Under the pieces are notes generated by a model. That model was not told the origin of the DNA. It saw nothing but the letters and a program-made list of their open reading frames with translations, and searched no databases. The translations under genes and the position numbers were made by a program. This document shows positions 34,188 to 47,400 of a stretch of DNA of 64,000 nt, piece by piece. Each line of letters opens with the position of its first letter. Within the stretch, counting starts at the first letter, position 1. Source of the DNA: Zonotrichia leucophrys gambelii (lineage: Eukaryota; Chordata; Aves; Passeriformes; Passerellidae); the NCBI RefSeq assembly GCF_028769735.1, contig NC_088177.1, positions 11,410,599 through 11,474,598 on the forward strand, in the 5' to 3' direction.

Positions 34188-37100
34188 GGATGACACCACA
34201 GGTGATGTGAGGGCTCACTCCCCACTGTGTTTTCCATCAAAACTTGTTCTGTGGAACACTGGAGTGCACCTTGCAGGCAAGGATGAAGGATGAACGTGGA
34301 CCCAGTCTTTCCCAAACCTTTGGGATTCTGAAACCTCTCAGGGACCCACTAGTGAGTGCAAAGAGCACAATAAATGTGTCCATTCAGGAAGAGGCAAATA
34401 TCCACCCATCTACAAGAAATTACAAGCAAATATTTATTAACTTCACACAAGTTAACCTTTCGTGAGGAGCAACAATTGTTGCCATTTCAGTTCAAATTAC
34501 TAACGTGGGTGGATGGTGGTTTCAAAAAAGGGATCTGAGTCCCCAAACCTGGCTGTGGTCTTGGGCATGGGATAATTGAGGGAGTAATACTTCCTCAATA
34601 TTGAGAATAATTGAGGATGTTGCCACAGGCAGGATTATTTGTGTGCTGCCAATTCTACCTGCTCTGGGAGGATTTAATAAGACAAAGAATGTTAAACTCA
34701 AGCCTAATTTATTTTTTTTAAACACTGAGGGGAAAATCGGTCTAAAAGAGCATGAGGAAATAATTTTATTGAACTTGCAGTTTCTGTTTGCCTCTTGTTG
34801 TGGCTGGATTGTTTATCCACAAAGGATTAATTTGTTACTGTTTTTTAATGATGGAAATCTTTTGGTCATTAGTCTATTTAACAAAATGTAATAAAATAAA
34901 ACTGGTGTTACTCGGTAGCATGGACAGGGCTTCAATATTTTCTTATTTCTCATAATCTAGGGATTCAGCTTTGGGAAAACACAGTTGAGCTGGGGAGAGT
35001 AAGACTTCTATAATGTCCCCTAAAGCTCAGCCTTTGCACTTCTTTCAGAGGGTCCACAGTCATGTGCTGTGTGGGCTTGCAACTGATTGATACATTAACT
35101 TTCATTTAGTGTTGTGTAAATACTGGCAATACAATTTATACCAATGTCCTGCAGATGTATTTCGGGCATTGATTGAGCTTTTTCAGGTTTGTGCATGGTG
35201 TTTCTTGTGCTGTGTTTCTTTTGAACAAGTGTGATGCTGTCTTTCCAGCTGCAAAGTATGATGTGTTCCTCTCCTGATCCACAAGATTTTCAATTTCTTC
35301 TAAGATCTGTGTGTGAAACCTTCATTTCAGTGAAAAAAGCATTTCTGGTGTCCTGAATGAGGCTACTCTTCATGCCATCTTAAAAAAAAATCCACATTCC
35401 AAGGAATTCAAGTGATTTTAGAGAATCTGTTAGGTTAATCCTTACTTCATCAGTCCTTTCCCCATAAGCAGAGCCTCTAAAATTGATGATAAAAGGCAAG
35501 TATCAAAAAAGGTGAGGTAATTACCTGGAGCAAGCAAGGAGGAGAGTTGCTCTGCATTATGCAGGACTCCTACTTGATAAAGACTTCACTTTTATGTGTT
35601 TGTTTCTGCAAGGGCATATTGAGTGAGAATTAGATGGAGCCAGTTTGGCTGGATTTATATTGGCAGGAGATAACAACAGTAGATGAGAAACATGCTTGTC
35701 TGGGCCAGAAACCTGGTGTTGCAGAGAACAGGCCAACAATATTCACTGATGTCCAGTTTTCTTGGCAGGAGCTGGTGCAGTTCTTTCTTTTGAGGTACCT
35801 TCTGCTTCCCCTGGTAATTTAGCATGATTGCATAATGATAGCAATTGAGTGTTAACAGACCCTTAAGTTCAAAGTCATTAGCTGCAATGAACTCAAGATG
35901 GAGTCAAGATTTATTTAATCTGCATTCTGCCAAAACTAGGAGGTAAAGCCTAACATCAGTCAAAGAAAGCATTGCCACTTGTCAGATTAAAAACCCCCTG
36001 GTTCTGGTTGATGGGTTAAACTAGGCTGCTGATTTGGTCACTTCTGAAAGGACATGCTGTCTTGTACTTGAGGGATCAGAAGAGCTGTAGATGTCATCCC
36101 TCCGAGCCATAAAGCTTTCTTCTGTCTCTTTTACAACCTCTCATCAGCCCTTCAAAAGTTCCTCAGGCTTGTGGAGTTAGGAGTCTCGTCATCTGTCATT
36201 TTGTTTGAGTTTAAATACTTGGTGGAGCCATCAGATTTTCCATAAAACATTTGGGATGTAAATGTGCATTTGTAGCCTGGGATGGAAGGGACAGGCATTG
36301 CAGTTTCTAGCTTGTCTGATATGGCAGCTTTTAATGGGAATTTTTCTTCCCTGGGACTACACAGCTTGTCATTTCCCTAAGAAATTCCCAGGTGATGCTT
36401 CAAGTGAATGTTTGGGCTTTGTTGAAGTAACTCTGGCCAGCCTTAAGCAAAAATGGGGGCCTGCAGGTGGGTGTTTATTCTCCCGGCATGCTGGTGCAGT
36501 GGTTTATTGGTGAATATGGAGGAAATAAGGAGTGGTGAGTGTGTTACAGCTCCCTGGGGACATCCAGGCTGGGAGCACTCAGGACCTTGGATGGGAAGCT
36601 CCCATCCCTTGGGCAGCCCTTACCTCCAGGCTGACCAGGCTTTCCAGAGTCCCAAGATCAAACCCATTGGCTGATTTTGGTGCAAAGTGCACAAAAGCTT
36701 CACCTAATCATTCAAAGGAATAATTAGAAATGGACTTTTAAACCCCCAAACAGCAGCACCTGCCATTGCTTGCCCTGACCCTCCATCTCTCCTCCTTCCC
36801 TCATCCCTCTGCAGTTTTATGGCACAATAAAGCAGATGTACAACATACAGGGCCTGGCTGCTGCTTTAAACATATTAAGATTTTTTTTTTTTTTATTTAT
36901 AGTTATGTCTTTAATTGCCTATTACCTTTCCAAGTTCCATTATTAATTAATTTCCAAGCTTGCAAACTGGGAGGACGAGAGGCAGCGATGTGTTTTCTGC
37001 CAGGCCTGGCGTTGCAGGGATAGTTTCTGTGTCTAACACACCATGTCTGTTTGCATTTTCCATCGAATTTTTCTTCCCTTCACGTTGAGCAGATGATGCC

Positions 37101-37870
37101 GGTGCTGAAACTGATGTTGCTTTTTGTTTTTCTTTGGGTTGTAATGCATTAGAACATCTCTCAGAGGAGAGGTGTGTGGGAAGAGTTATTTATACTTGGG
37201 AAGAAGTGTGCCTTCCCATTTAATGCCTGGTCCTTGGGTTCAGCAGCTCTTTGCCTGTAGTATTCAGTAAGTGGGACTGAATGTCCCATTTAGCAAGGTA
37301 ATTTCTGAAGAATGTTGTTGAAAACAAAAAGGAAATTGGCAAGAATTGTGCAGCTGGTTGCTTTTGGCCAAAGTCTGTCGACATAGGTGATGTTTTCACT
37401 AAGTAGAATAAGTTTAAAATAGCAAAACAGAAGGCAAAGTCTTTAATAGTCTACACAAGGTCTCACATGGGATCTCCATGGGCATTTTTCTTCTTTTTTT
37501 TTTAATAAGAAAAAGGCAGAAATGATGTCTGTGTGGGTATTTTTTTAACTGGTGCTGCATGGCAGGAAGGCAGTTATCATTGTGCCTTGATCCTGGGGCT
37601 GTGTGATGCCTTGGCACTGAGCCACAGCCAGTGCTGCCAAAATAACCTGGCTGGGACACCAAAGGCCAGGAAACCAGGACCAGCTCAGGGCTGGGATGAT
37701 GGAGTGATGAGGACTGTGCTTGCAAACCCCTTGGCACCATTTACAGCTCCTCTGTCGTCTGTGCCCTTACTGGTTTTTGTTACTCTGCTTTCCTCTTGGC
37801 TCAGTGGCTCAGTCTGGAGGCTGAGGTGGACTTGGCATGGTGGGGAAATTATCTGTGACCAGACACACAA
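34188..37870. other. Non-coding stretch, no gene seen
   Basis: No gene recognised. A T-rich run lies near 36881-36894. The 35830-35960 part is AT-rich with regulatory texture. Open frames stay below 110 codons and have no domain. Confidence 0.5.
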
Positions 37871-38096
37871 TGGTATTTTTAGACATTCCAACACTTTGGG
37901 GCTAGACCCTGCTTTATTCAAAGCTTGTTGAAAAAAATCCAAGATGGTACAATCAGCAGAAGAGCTCCTGGGAGAAGTTTTGTCTGGCAGTTCAGCCTTC
38001 TTCTGATGGTTATATTCTAAGCTATCAGATAATTATTGTTTCCATTTTTTTTCTGAGGTTTTTCAGCTTCTCAGGAGAAAAACCTGGTGTGAAACT
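37871..38096 (-). mobile_element. LTR-like element, mosaic related to family 1
   Basis: On the minus strand the right-hand part (about 38011-38085) matches the 5' end of the family 1 LTR: the GAGAA...CTGAGAAGC...CTCAGA, AATAATTATCTGATTGCTTAGAATATA type. The left-hand part does not. It carries CTTTGAATAAAGCAGGGTCTAG and ends AAAATACCA, that is a different polyadenylation-signal/R-U5 region. The left part recurs at 40304-40395. I read it as an LTR with a family 1-like U3 start and a different 3' half. The inner boundary and true ends are not certain, and no target-site duplication was found. Confidence 0.6.
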
Positions 38097-40303
38097 GGTC
38101 TAGCCAGGTGTAAAACTGGCCTGGGTTTGGTGATCCTGGACAAGGCTTTGTTCCCACCTGAGCTCTGAGCTGCACAAGTGGCAGCCCAGCACAGGAGCTG
38201 TGTGATGGAGCTTCTTGTGCCTTATCTAATGAGGTCTGTGGTGACAGTGGATTAAATCACAAGCCTGGGGAAATAAAAATGTAATGGCTGCCTGTAAACA
38301 ACATCTTAGATTAATTTAAAATTTTCTCCTAAGATAATCAGTGTTTATTAAAAAAAGACATAGGTAGCTGTCCCTAAGACCAGTGGCGTGTGCCAGTGTG
38401 TGCTGTGCCATGTCCACAACACTTCTCTGTGGCTTTGTTGGAACAACAGAGTACAATATATGCTGTTGAGGTATATTAAGAAATCTCCATGGTTATATTC
38501 TTTTCTTCAGATGGGCTTAGAAACATGGAACTTATGGCAATAACTGTGCTCTGGTTCTGATGAACAACCAGCAATCTTGGAAAAGTGCTTGGTTGGCATC
38601 TGTGTGGGTTTCTGCGGGTCAGCCAGATCATCTGATACTGAATTGCAAACTCAAAAACTGTGCTGTTTATTGATCTGGTACATTTGCTAGTTCTAGAATA
38701 CAAAAGCAATGAAGAAATGAAGAAAGTCAGGGCTTTATCTCCAAGGATGTGTTTGACACCAGCCGTGTGTCTCATTCGAGCTGTGGTGAGCCCAAGCAGA
38801 GCTGGTGCCACTCTTTCCCTGAGAGAGAGAGTAAAGAAACCTCTGGTATGTTAAAAAAATCCCTGTTTACAGTTTAGTGCCTTCCATTTTTGCCTTGAAG
38901 ATCACAGGCAGAGGGATTTTTTCAGAGCTGTCCCTTTGTCACATCAGAAGAGTGCTCACAGAGCGAGCTGCATTGCTGAACCCCACAAGGGAGTTAAAAG
39001 AGTCCTGAGTATTGCTTTCTCTTTTTTTAGTTTGTCATAACCTTAATGTAATTTGAAACATGCCTCTGTATTTTGTCAGCTGTGTAAGAACATGTATTTG
39101 TCACAAAATCCCATTAATATAAACACCTTCCCCTTCCAGTTTGATAGAAGGCAAACTTTCAGTTGGAGTTTCTCTCTTCCTGTGAATTAGTTAAAATAGA
39201 GGAGTTAGCATAATAACTAAATTAGTTATGGTCAGTTTATCTGATACTAAAATGAGCTCTGCAATGCTGCAGCTGCTTTGCAGCAAAACCACCAGGAAAT
39301 TCGGTTCTTTTGTGTTTTGCAGTGAGTAACATCAGTGTATTTATTTCTCATTTACTTAATGGAAGCACTTAAATCTGAATGATATGTGTAATAACAGATC
39401 CTGTCTTGCTTCAGAGCTTAGCAAAACAGACAAGGAAGTGAGTCTGAAAAGCTTGGTCCAGGTACATTTTTGCTCTTGAGAAGTTTGGTGCAAGGACTTT
39501 TCAAAACATGACTAGAATAAAAATGAGTAATGTCAGCCTCTGTGCTGAGCAGCCATCACCTGTGTCTTCCATGGTTATTCTGGTATTGTTCTCAAGTACG
39601 ATTTCATACATTCTGATGGGGGAAAACAACACACTCTGTTGGTTTTTATCATTTTCAGGTAATTTGATGTAGTAGGAGCTGCATGTTGATCAACTGATGA
39701 TAAAGAGGGGAGTTAATCAACACCTATTAGGTACTTAAACATTATAACAACTGAAGAGACAACTTGTGGAGGAAATCAAGAGTTCTTTGTTATCCTTTTT
39801 GATTTGTTTTAATTCTGGCTCCCTGTAGTTGCTTATTTGAGAGTAAAACAAACATTGTAGGTGAGACTAGTTTGAATTAAAATCATACAAGCCTGAAAAT
39901 CTACTTTGTGCATATTGCAGAAAAATATTGCATATTCCCCTTAAGGCCACCATCCACGAGCAATTAGTATTTCCCAGTGGGAAGCTCTGATTTTTCAGTT
40001 AATTCAATCCCAGAGAGAGGTTAATTTTTTAATATTTCTGTTTGTGGGGACAGCAGATGCCACAGTGGGCACTCACTGTTTAAAGGCAGAGCTGGTGCTC
40101 TCTGCCACAGCCACCCTTGACACCACAAATTGTTTCATGCTCATCTCCTTGATGCTGCAAAGTCTGAGCCCACCCAAACTCCTCATTTAGGTCCAGGAGA
40201 GTTGTATAACTCATGTTTTTGATGCACTTGGAAATTGTAGGTAATACATGGTTTTAAAAAATGCTGTTTGGTTTGTCATTTATTCAGTCTTGAGGGAAAA
40301 TAA
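38097..40303. other. Non-coding stretch, no gene seen
   Basis: Apparently unique, AT-rich DNA with no recognised repeat. 39000-39420 is low in simple sequence and might be regulatory. Open frames are short and domainless. Confidence 0.5.
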
Positions 40304-40395
40304 TGGTATTTTTAGATATTCAAACACTTAGGGGCTAGACCCTGCTTTATTCAAAGCTTGTTGGAAAAAACCAAGATGGTGCAATCAGCTAGCAG
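40304..40395 (-). mobile_element. LTR 3'-end fragment (same family as 37871)
   Basis: About 92 bp nearly identical to 37871-37962. It starts TGGTATTTTTAGA on the plus strand and includes GGGGCTAGACCCTGCTTTAT and TTCAAAGCTTGTTG, then AAGATGGTGCAATCAGC. The minus strand therefore reads through AATAAAGCAGGG to a ...ACCA end. Homology stops at about 40395, so only the sense 3' end of the LTR remains. Confidence 0.8.
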
Positions 40396-41068
40396 GGAGA
40401 GAAGTAATTTTTGGGCTTTTGTATGTTTTTGTTAATAAGAAACCAGTAGTTTAACATGACCTAGAATCACAAAGCATAAAAACAGATCAAGCAATCTTTT
40501 ATTGGCTTAGTTATGTCGCTTTTGTCGCTTTCTTTAGCTGTGCATTTGTACAAAGATTTTGAATTGAGAAATTGAGTTTGAGTGACACTTTTCAGTGGTG
40601 TGGTTCAAAAGGGAGAAAATGAGACATTTTGAAATGTCTTGAAGCACAGCAGGCTTCACTGCTGTGAGGGTGGTGACATTGCAACTGCATGGAGAGAGTC
40701 CCAATGGTCTCAGTGGCCTCTGGATTTCTCATGTGATTTACATCTTAGTGTAAGTGAAATTTATCCTTTACCCACCTATTTTCTGTTTCTTTCTCTACTT
40801 TTGTTTCTCTTTTTTCTCTCTCTCTCACATATTTATTACGAAATAAAACCCATACTGTTGTCACTGGCATATTTGGGCAGAGGCATTTCTGAGAACTGCA
40901 TGCCAATGCTTTTGTGCTGCCCCTTTGGGTGTGAGACTGTTCCTAAAGAGATGAACAGCAATAAGGACCAACAATCCCTTCCTCACCTGGGGGTGGTCAG
41001 TAACCAGAATAGAATGAGCATTTAGTGCCCTAAGCTGCCCCACCTGGGACCTCCACCCCAACCAGGAC
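40396..41068. other. Non-coding stretch, no gene seen
   Basis: Apparently unique sequence. A TTTCTC/TCTCTC patch lies near 40790-40827. The last seven bases (41062-41068, CCAGGAC) are the left target-site duplication of the next LTR. Confidence 0.5.
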
Positions 41069-41479
41069 TGTCACCGTCATATTCTCTTAAAAATCCTCTT
41101 TGCCTGGGATTTCTTTCCTAGGAAGCTGAGAAGCCTCAGAGAAAAAGGAAAACAATAATTATCTCATTTGCTTCTCCCATGTTTTGCTGCTTTGGAATGT
41201 GGTTGGAGCTTGTTTATCCAAAACAGAGGTTCAGGTTATTGTTTCATTGGTTTCATGTGAATTGTTTTAACTTCATGACCAATCACTGTCCAGCTGGGTC
41301 ACACTCTGAGGAGAGACTCGCAAGTTTTTCATTATTATTATCTTTTAGCCTTCTGTCTGCATCCTTTCTGTATTCTTTAGTATAGTTAAGTATAATAGAA
41401 TCAAATCAAATCCTTCTAAGAACATGGAGTCAGATTCATCCGACCTCCCCCTTGTCTGGGGGACCCTGAAAATGCCACA
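41069..41479 (+). mobile_element. Complete solo LTR, family 1, copy 4
   Basis: A 411-bp LTR on the plus strand starting TGTCACCGTCATATTC and ending AAATGCCACA, almost the same length as copy 1. CCAGGAC at 41062-41068 recurs at 41480-41486 as a 7-bp (or 6-bp) target-site duplication, which confirms both ends and an independent insertion. Compared with copy 1, the AATAATAAATTAGCC polyadenylation region has become AATCAAATCAAATCC, so the AATAAA signal is lost and the pentamer array is absent. No internal viral sequence adjoins it. Confidence 0.87.
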
Positions 41480-41486
41480 CCAGGAC

Positions 41487-44400
41487 AGTCCTGGCCTGAG
41501 TTAGGACAAAGGAGAGGTGGGTGAGGTGCTGGAGCCTCGTTCTTTGCAGGCTTTGGTGCATGTCCTGCCTCCAGGAGATGCTGGGATGCATTGTGGAGGA
41601 CAGAATGCATTTCACTGAGCCCTGCTTGTCTCAGTGGACTTGTCTAAAGGCAAGTTTGGAGAGCTTTTTGAAGAGCTGGGAGGAGAGGGGAGCACCTCTA
41701 GGTATCCATGCTTGGCTGAATCACGCTGGCAGCACGTTTTCCCTGCCTTGGAAAAGGAGGGCAAGGTGAAGGAAGGACCAGCGGAGCAGGGGACTTGTAG
41801 CCATGTGAGTGTTTATTGCCTGTTTCGCTTGGTTTCGTGTTTCCTTGGCAACATCCCCCGTGTGGCTTGAGATGCACGGTGAAGTGACACCTGTTGTGTC
41901 TGTGAGGGACCGGGAGAAAAATGGGTTTTGTGAAGCAGGTGGAAAATCAGTCAGCTTGGGGCACCCCTGGCTCTGAAGTTACACTGCGTGACAGACAGAG
42001 GCAGAGACCCCGGGAGCAGCAAGAGTCTGCTGGGGTTGGGTTGTAGTTCAAGGGACACAGGAGGGGCAATGCAGAGTAAAATAATCTCACTGAAGTGATT
42101 TTTGTGTTGAATAAATGAAAGTGCTGTTTTTAATGGAGACTATGAAGTGAACTGTGGTGATTGAGGGCTGCGATTGAAGCGCGTCTTGTGGAAGAGGATA
42201 ATGTTTCAGGGTAGACAGTAGAGAGAAAATGAACACAGCTCTTTGGGGTTTTGCTTTCCTTTTCCAACTGCATGTCTACCTTTTTTCCTGCTACTGAGTC
42301 AGTCTATTAAAGGTACCACTGTGTTTAGTGTTGAGCAGAAGCTGAAAACCTCAGCACAGAATCCTGAGTTCAGACTGAGCAGTTACTCAGCTCCCATTAA
42401 TTCACTTAAACAAGAGCTGGATTTTTAAAATTGCATGGCTCTCAGCACTCTGTTAATAAGGATTGTGGAAATCAGAACTCTCTATTTTAATGCCTGAACA
42501 GGCATTTATCTCATCTGAGAATGTTCCAAATGTTTTCTCCCCCAGCAGCATGATACAGGAGGGAGTAAATGTGCTTGCAGCGGGTTGGAGTGGGAGAAGT
42601 GGCTCAGCAGTGAGGGAGGTCCTGCTGGAGGCTGAGCCCTGAACTGTGGGACTCTGCACAAGGGGATGAGCCATGAGCAAGCCCAGGCAGCCCCAGAATT
42701 CCCTGTCTGTACAGGAGCTGGTGGTTGAAACCACTGCTGTCCTGCAGCAGAACTTTGGGATCTGCCCCTGTGCTGGGCTTGGAACGTGCCCATCTTGTGC
42801 CACCTCATGAACATCTTTCAGTTCTGGAAGGGGCACTCCTGGTTCTCCTTGTGACAATAGGTGTTTGTAGTGCTGGATAAGGCAGATCTGCTTCTGCCAG
42901 GGAAGGGAGCTCCCTGGGATGTTTGGTCAGCTCCCTGGAAGCTCCTGGAGGTCATTTTGCCAATTGGAACCTCTCTGTTCCAATCCCTGACCCATCATCC
43001 TGCAGGACTATGCGTTGTAAGATCCTTTGCCTATCACTGCTCTGCATTCCCAAATCCTGAGCTGCCACAATGGTTGTTCCCCGAAATATTAATCCCTAAA
43101 TCCTTTCCTTACACCGCTAAATCCGAAGCAATTACAATCTTTTCCCTTTCTCTGCTAATTGTATTCATTTGGAAGCAGACCCAGCAGTCCCCAAGGACCA
43201 TCCTTTTAATTTCCCTTCCACGTGTAGCAATGAGCTTGGGGGCTGTTACTGCCTGAAACAATGAGGGCAATGAAAGGCTGGAGAATCAAGTACAGCAGGA
43301 AAGTTGTGGGGCTCTAATGGGTGAAAGTGAGGAGGCTTCAGCCAGGGCTTGACATAAACATCTCATTGTCACATAATCAAAGCCTGGGGAAGTCCAACCT
43401 CCAATTCCAATGGTGGAATCCTGTTTTATTCAGATTTTAAAGGAAAATTTGATCTCTCTTTCTCTCTTTTTTTTTTTTTTTCTTCCTTTCACAATATATC
43501 AGATATGAGTCCTGGATTGCCCTGGGGAGACAGGTGTGTGTTTTTTCAGATAATTCATATGGTGTAAGAGATGTTTGTATTGTCTGGACTGCTTGGTTTT
43601 TCATTGTAAAATGCACATCTCTAAAAAAAGCCTTTTTAATGCCTTTTTAAAAAAAAAAAGTCTTTATCACTTGGCAGGGATGTAAAAAGTTAATAACAGA
43701 TTTATAATTTTATTAGCATTTATGCTGCAAGTACTAGAGAGTTCCCCAACCCAAGTTTAACGCATCCTTAAAGTCCTTTTTATTAGCTTATTAATTCCCA
43801 GCAGTACCATTTTATGGAAACGTGAATTAATTTTTTTTTCTGGAGGAGAAACAGTGATTTAGATCCAGATGATGAAAACACAGAGGTGTGGGGTTTTTTT
43901 TGTTTGGTTGGGGTTTTTTTGGGGGGGGGGAATGATTCTTCATTTTTATTTATTTTATTTTTATTTCTGCAAAAGTGCCTGTTTGATTGTAAAATTACAA
44001 TTTCTCCTGACAGATGTAGGTGACAATGAGTGGGCACCTGGTGTCATCCTTTCCAGCAGGGAACCCTGACGGAGCCCTGGGCAGGCAGGAGCTCTGTGTG
44101 TGTGCTGGGAGGGAATGACAAAAAGCCCCTTGGTGACCCAAACCTGCTCGTTCCTTCTGCTTTCTGTCAGAATTGGCCACTTCCAAACTCAGGTTGGGTG
44201 GGATTTTCGCTATTTTTTATTTCCTAGGTGCGTCTGTCAGAGATGAGTTCCCTTTCTAATAGGTTTATTTTGATAAATGCCCTTTATGTTAACAAGATAG
44301 TTTGACTGAGTTTTCCCCTCTAAGGATATGGAATTATTTTGAAAACAAAACTAATTTTCTCATTCCACTGGCACAGTAAAAATTAAATTACTTTGGGGGA

Positions 44401-47400
44401 GGAGCTGTGCATATATTTCAGTCTATTCAAACTGCAGTATTGTGCCCATGTTATTTTTATTTTTAGTTCATATAATGGACAATATGGTGTAAATTAAAGA
44501 TGTTGCACCCCATATAAGCCCTCTTCATTGCTTGTATAGTCATCCATCCGTGATTCCATGTGGGAGCCACTGAATTTGTGGTTATTGTTCTGCTCTGCAC
44601 ATAGCAGGAGCAGACTTGTGCAGTAAAATAAGATTTCAATCGTTTCCTGTATCACTAATTGTAATTTCCGGGGCTCCCTGTGTGACAGAGCGAACAAAAT
44701 AGAGCTTTGAGAAAAACTGTCATTAGCCTCGTGGATCAATATGGTTTAGGAAATACAAAACAACTTCAGTTGTTTAAAAATAGGAAGTGCCAGAGGGGGT
44801 TCCCACCACCCTGCTGGAAGCAAATCACAGCATTGATCTGTCTGCAGTGTAACTGCGAAATTTGCAGAAAACAGGTGAACCAGCTGGGAATATAAATGGA
44901 AGCTCTCTGCAAGGCCTGCCTGTGTCAGGTGTGGCCCTCCTGGGATCAGCTGTAAGTGAGACAGTGGCTGGTTTTTGGGGGATGAGCAGGGAGGGAGGCA
45001 GTGCCAGCTGAGGATGCCTCTCCCAGCACAGCCCTGCAGTTCTCTCCCCATTCATGGTTTTGCTTTTTATCTCACTCCCTCTCTCAGATCAGAAGGATTT
45101 CTCAGGGAAGTCACAAGTTTGAAGAAATCTACCCATGAGCACAGGACAGGTGATAAAAAGAGAGAAACCCCAGCTGAAATGACACCAGTAGCCTTAGCCC
45201 CAGGTCAAGAAAAACACTGGGGATAAAAAAAGGACAGTGACCCTTTGGCTGTTTAAAATATATGGAGCAGTTGTGTTGGGCTCAGTAAAATGTTTCTCAG
45301 ATAATTGGCTTTGAGGTTTCTGAAATAATCTCTGGCAGTTTCATTTCTTATTTACTCGTCAAGGTTAAACTTTTTGCATCCTGCTACAAAAGACATTTCC
45401 CCTTCTCTCCTTGCAAACCTCACCTCCAAAGTGTCTGTAAGGTATCAGTGCCCTGGCCAGCACATCCTCCCTGCTTTGATATGGGGAGGGGTGTAGAGCT
45501 GTTTTGGAGAAATGGAATTTTGGGAATTTGGAGCGTGCCCGTTCATCCATCTGTGGCAGAGCTGCCCTGTGAACCTGCGTGGGGGCTGTTAACTCTTTGT
45601 TTTTGTGCACTCTTCATGCACAGTGTGGGGAGAGCCAGGATCACAGCCATGGCGCTCACCAGGCTTTGCAGGGATTAAGTCTGTGGCTTTGCTGGCTGGT
45701 ATTTATTAATGAATGATTTATGAAGGCAAGGCTTAGCCCTGCACTGGTAACTCCAGATCCTGTTACATTCCTTCCCAGCCCGCAGGCTTGCTTTGCAGGG
45801 AAATGCAGTGAGGGCAGGGCAGCAGCAGCACTGCTTTTGCTGCATGAATTTTGCTCCTGAGAATCCATGTAGGCAGCTACAAGTGCCTAAAGAAATTTGA
45901 ATCACTCAGGGGTCCTGGGCTCTTGTCTTTTCTAGACTATAACTCACCAAAACTGAAGTTTCTTTCCTATGTGTCACGTTAGTTCCAGGCAAGGAGGAAT
46001 TTTGACTGTTTGGCTTGTTCTATTTCTATCTCAGCTTGCCAGTTCTGAATCTGCTACTTATTTTAACTGGTATTTTAGCTTGCCAGTAGAATCCCAAATT
46101 AAAACATCAGGGTGATGAAAGCCATCTTTGTCTTGACCAAGAAAGAAACTGTGGCATCCCAGGACTAAAAAAGTAAATTTCTGTGGGCTGAGCACATGTC
46201 TGAGAGAGTTTATTTACTGAAGCAGTTGCTGGCCAGTCCTCTGAGCACAGGATTCCTCCCAGTCTGGCAATGAATGTCAAACCAGGGCGTTAAATCAACT
46301 TCTGGGGGAACTATCCTTTCTTACTGCAAGTCCAACTTGGAAAACCCTGTTTGCAGGACACTAATTAATGGTTTTCAGTGAGGATGAAATCAATTACAAA
46401 TTGCTGTAAAACCCTGATAAGCTCTTTAAAGCAAAACAACCCAAATCTAAGTAAACCTATATACAAAAACTAGAGAGGTCGACTTCAATTAGGTTTAAAA
46501 AATGCTGAAATATAATTTTGCTTGAGTACCAAGATAGATCCATGCCAGGATCCCTCTTTTATAAATGGGTGCCTCTAAGCATGATTTAATCCCAACAGGA
46601 GCAGTCATTTGCAGTAGAATTGAGTAGTCATTGCCCCCTTTTAGTAGCAGGCTCTGTCCCAGACTGCTGGCAAGATATTCCATGTTTGGATGACTAAAAA
46701 TCCATAGGAGGAACTCCACTTCTCCTGTTTTTAAGATCTCCCTATATTACTGCATTTTAAGAATCACTAGGCTAAAGATAAACAAGACTGCTTAATCCTT
46801 AATTAACCCCTTTACTGAATTTTTGTAGGTTATAATAATATATTAGAGGGTTTCTGTGGTTTTTCAAGCCATGTTTAAATATTGGATTGTCCTGTTCTCT
46901 CAGAGAGCTCCTTGGCATTTGTGCAGTAGAGAATAGCTGAGGGAAATGGTCTTTTGTCAAGTTAGAATCATTCACTCAGAGCTGCCAGGGTTTGCATCTG
47001 AAAAAGACATCTTACACAACTGTTTCTTTAAATATATGTATTTATTTCTTTTGTCATGTGTGCTTCGTCCATGCTGTCAGCATATTTATGAATACTACAG
47101 CCTGGTATTTCAAGACAAGAAGTCAGACTTTCCTACACCTCAGAAAGCTCCACAATGAAGTTTTGCATGCCATTCATGAATATACTGTGTGTGAGGCAGG
47201 ACTTCTATAAATGCCAGTGATGTCCCAAAGATCTGGGCTTTTGAAAATACCTGGTGTAAAGACATCTCATCTTGATGACCTTGTTTTCATACAGTTGTGT
47301 TAAAACATGAAATGTTACTTTTCCTTTGTTACTTCAGGGCAGCCCAATAAATGATTTCTTAATTTTTTTCTTTTTTTCTACTGAAATTTGCATTTTCTCA

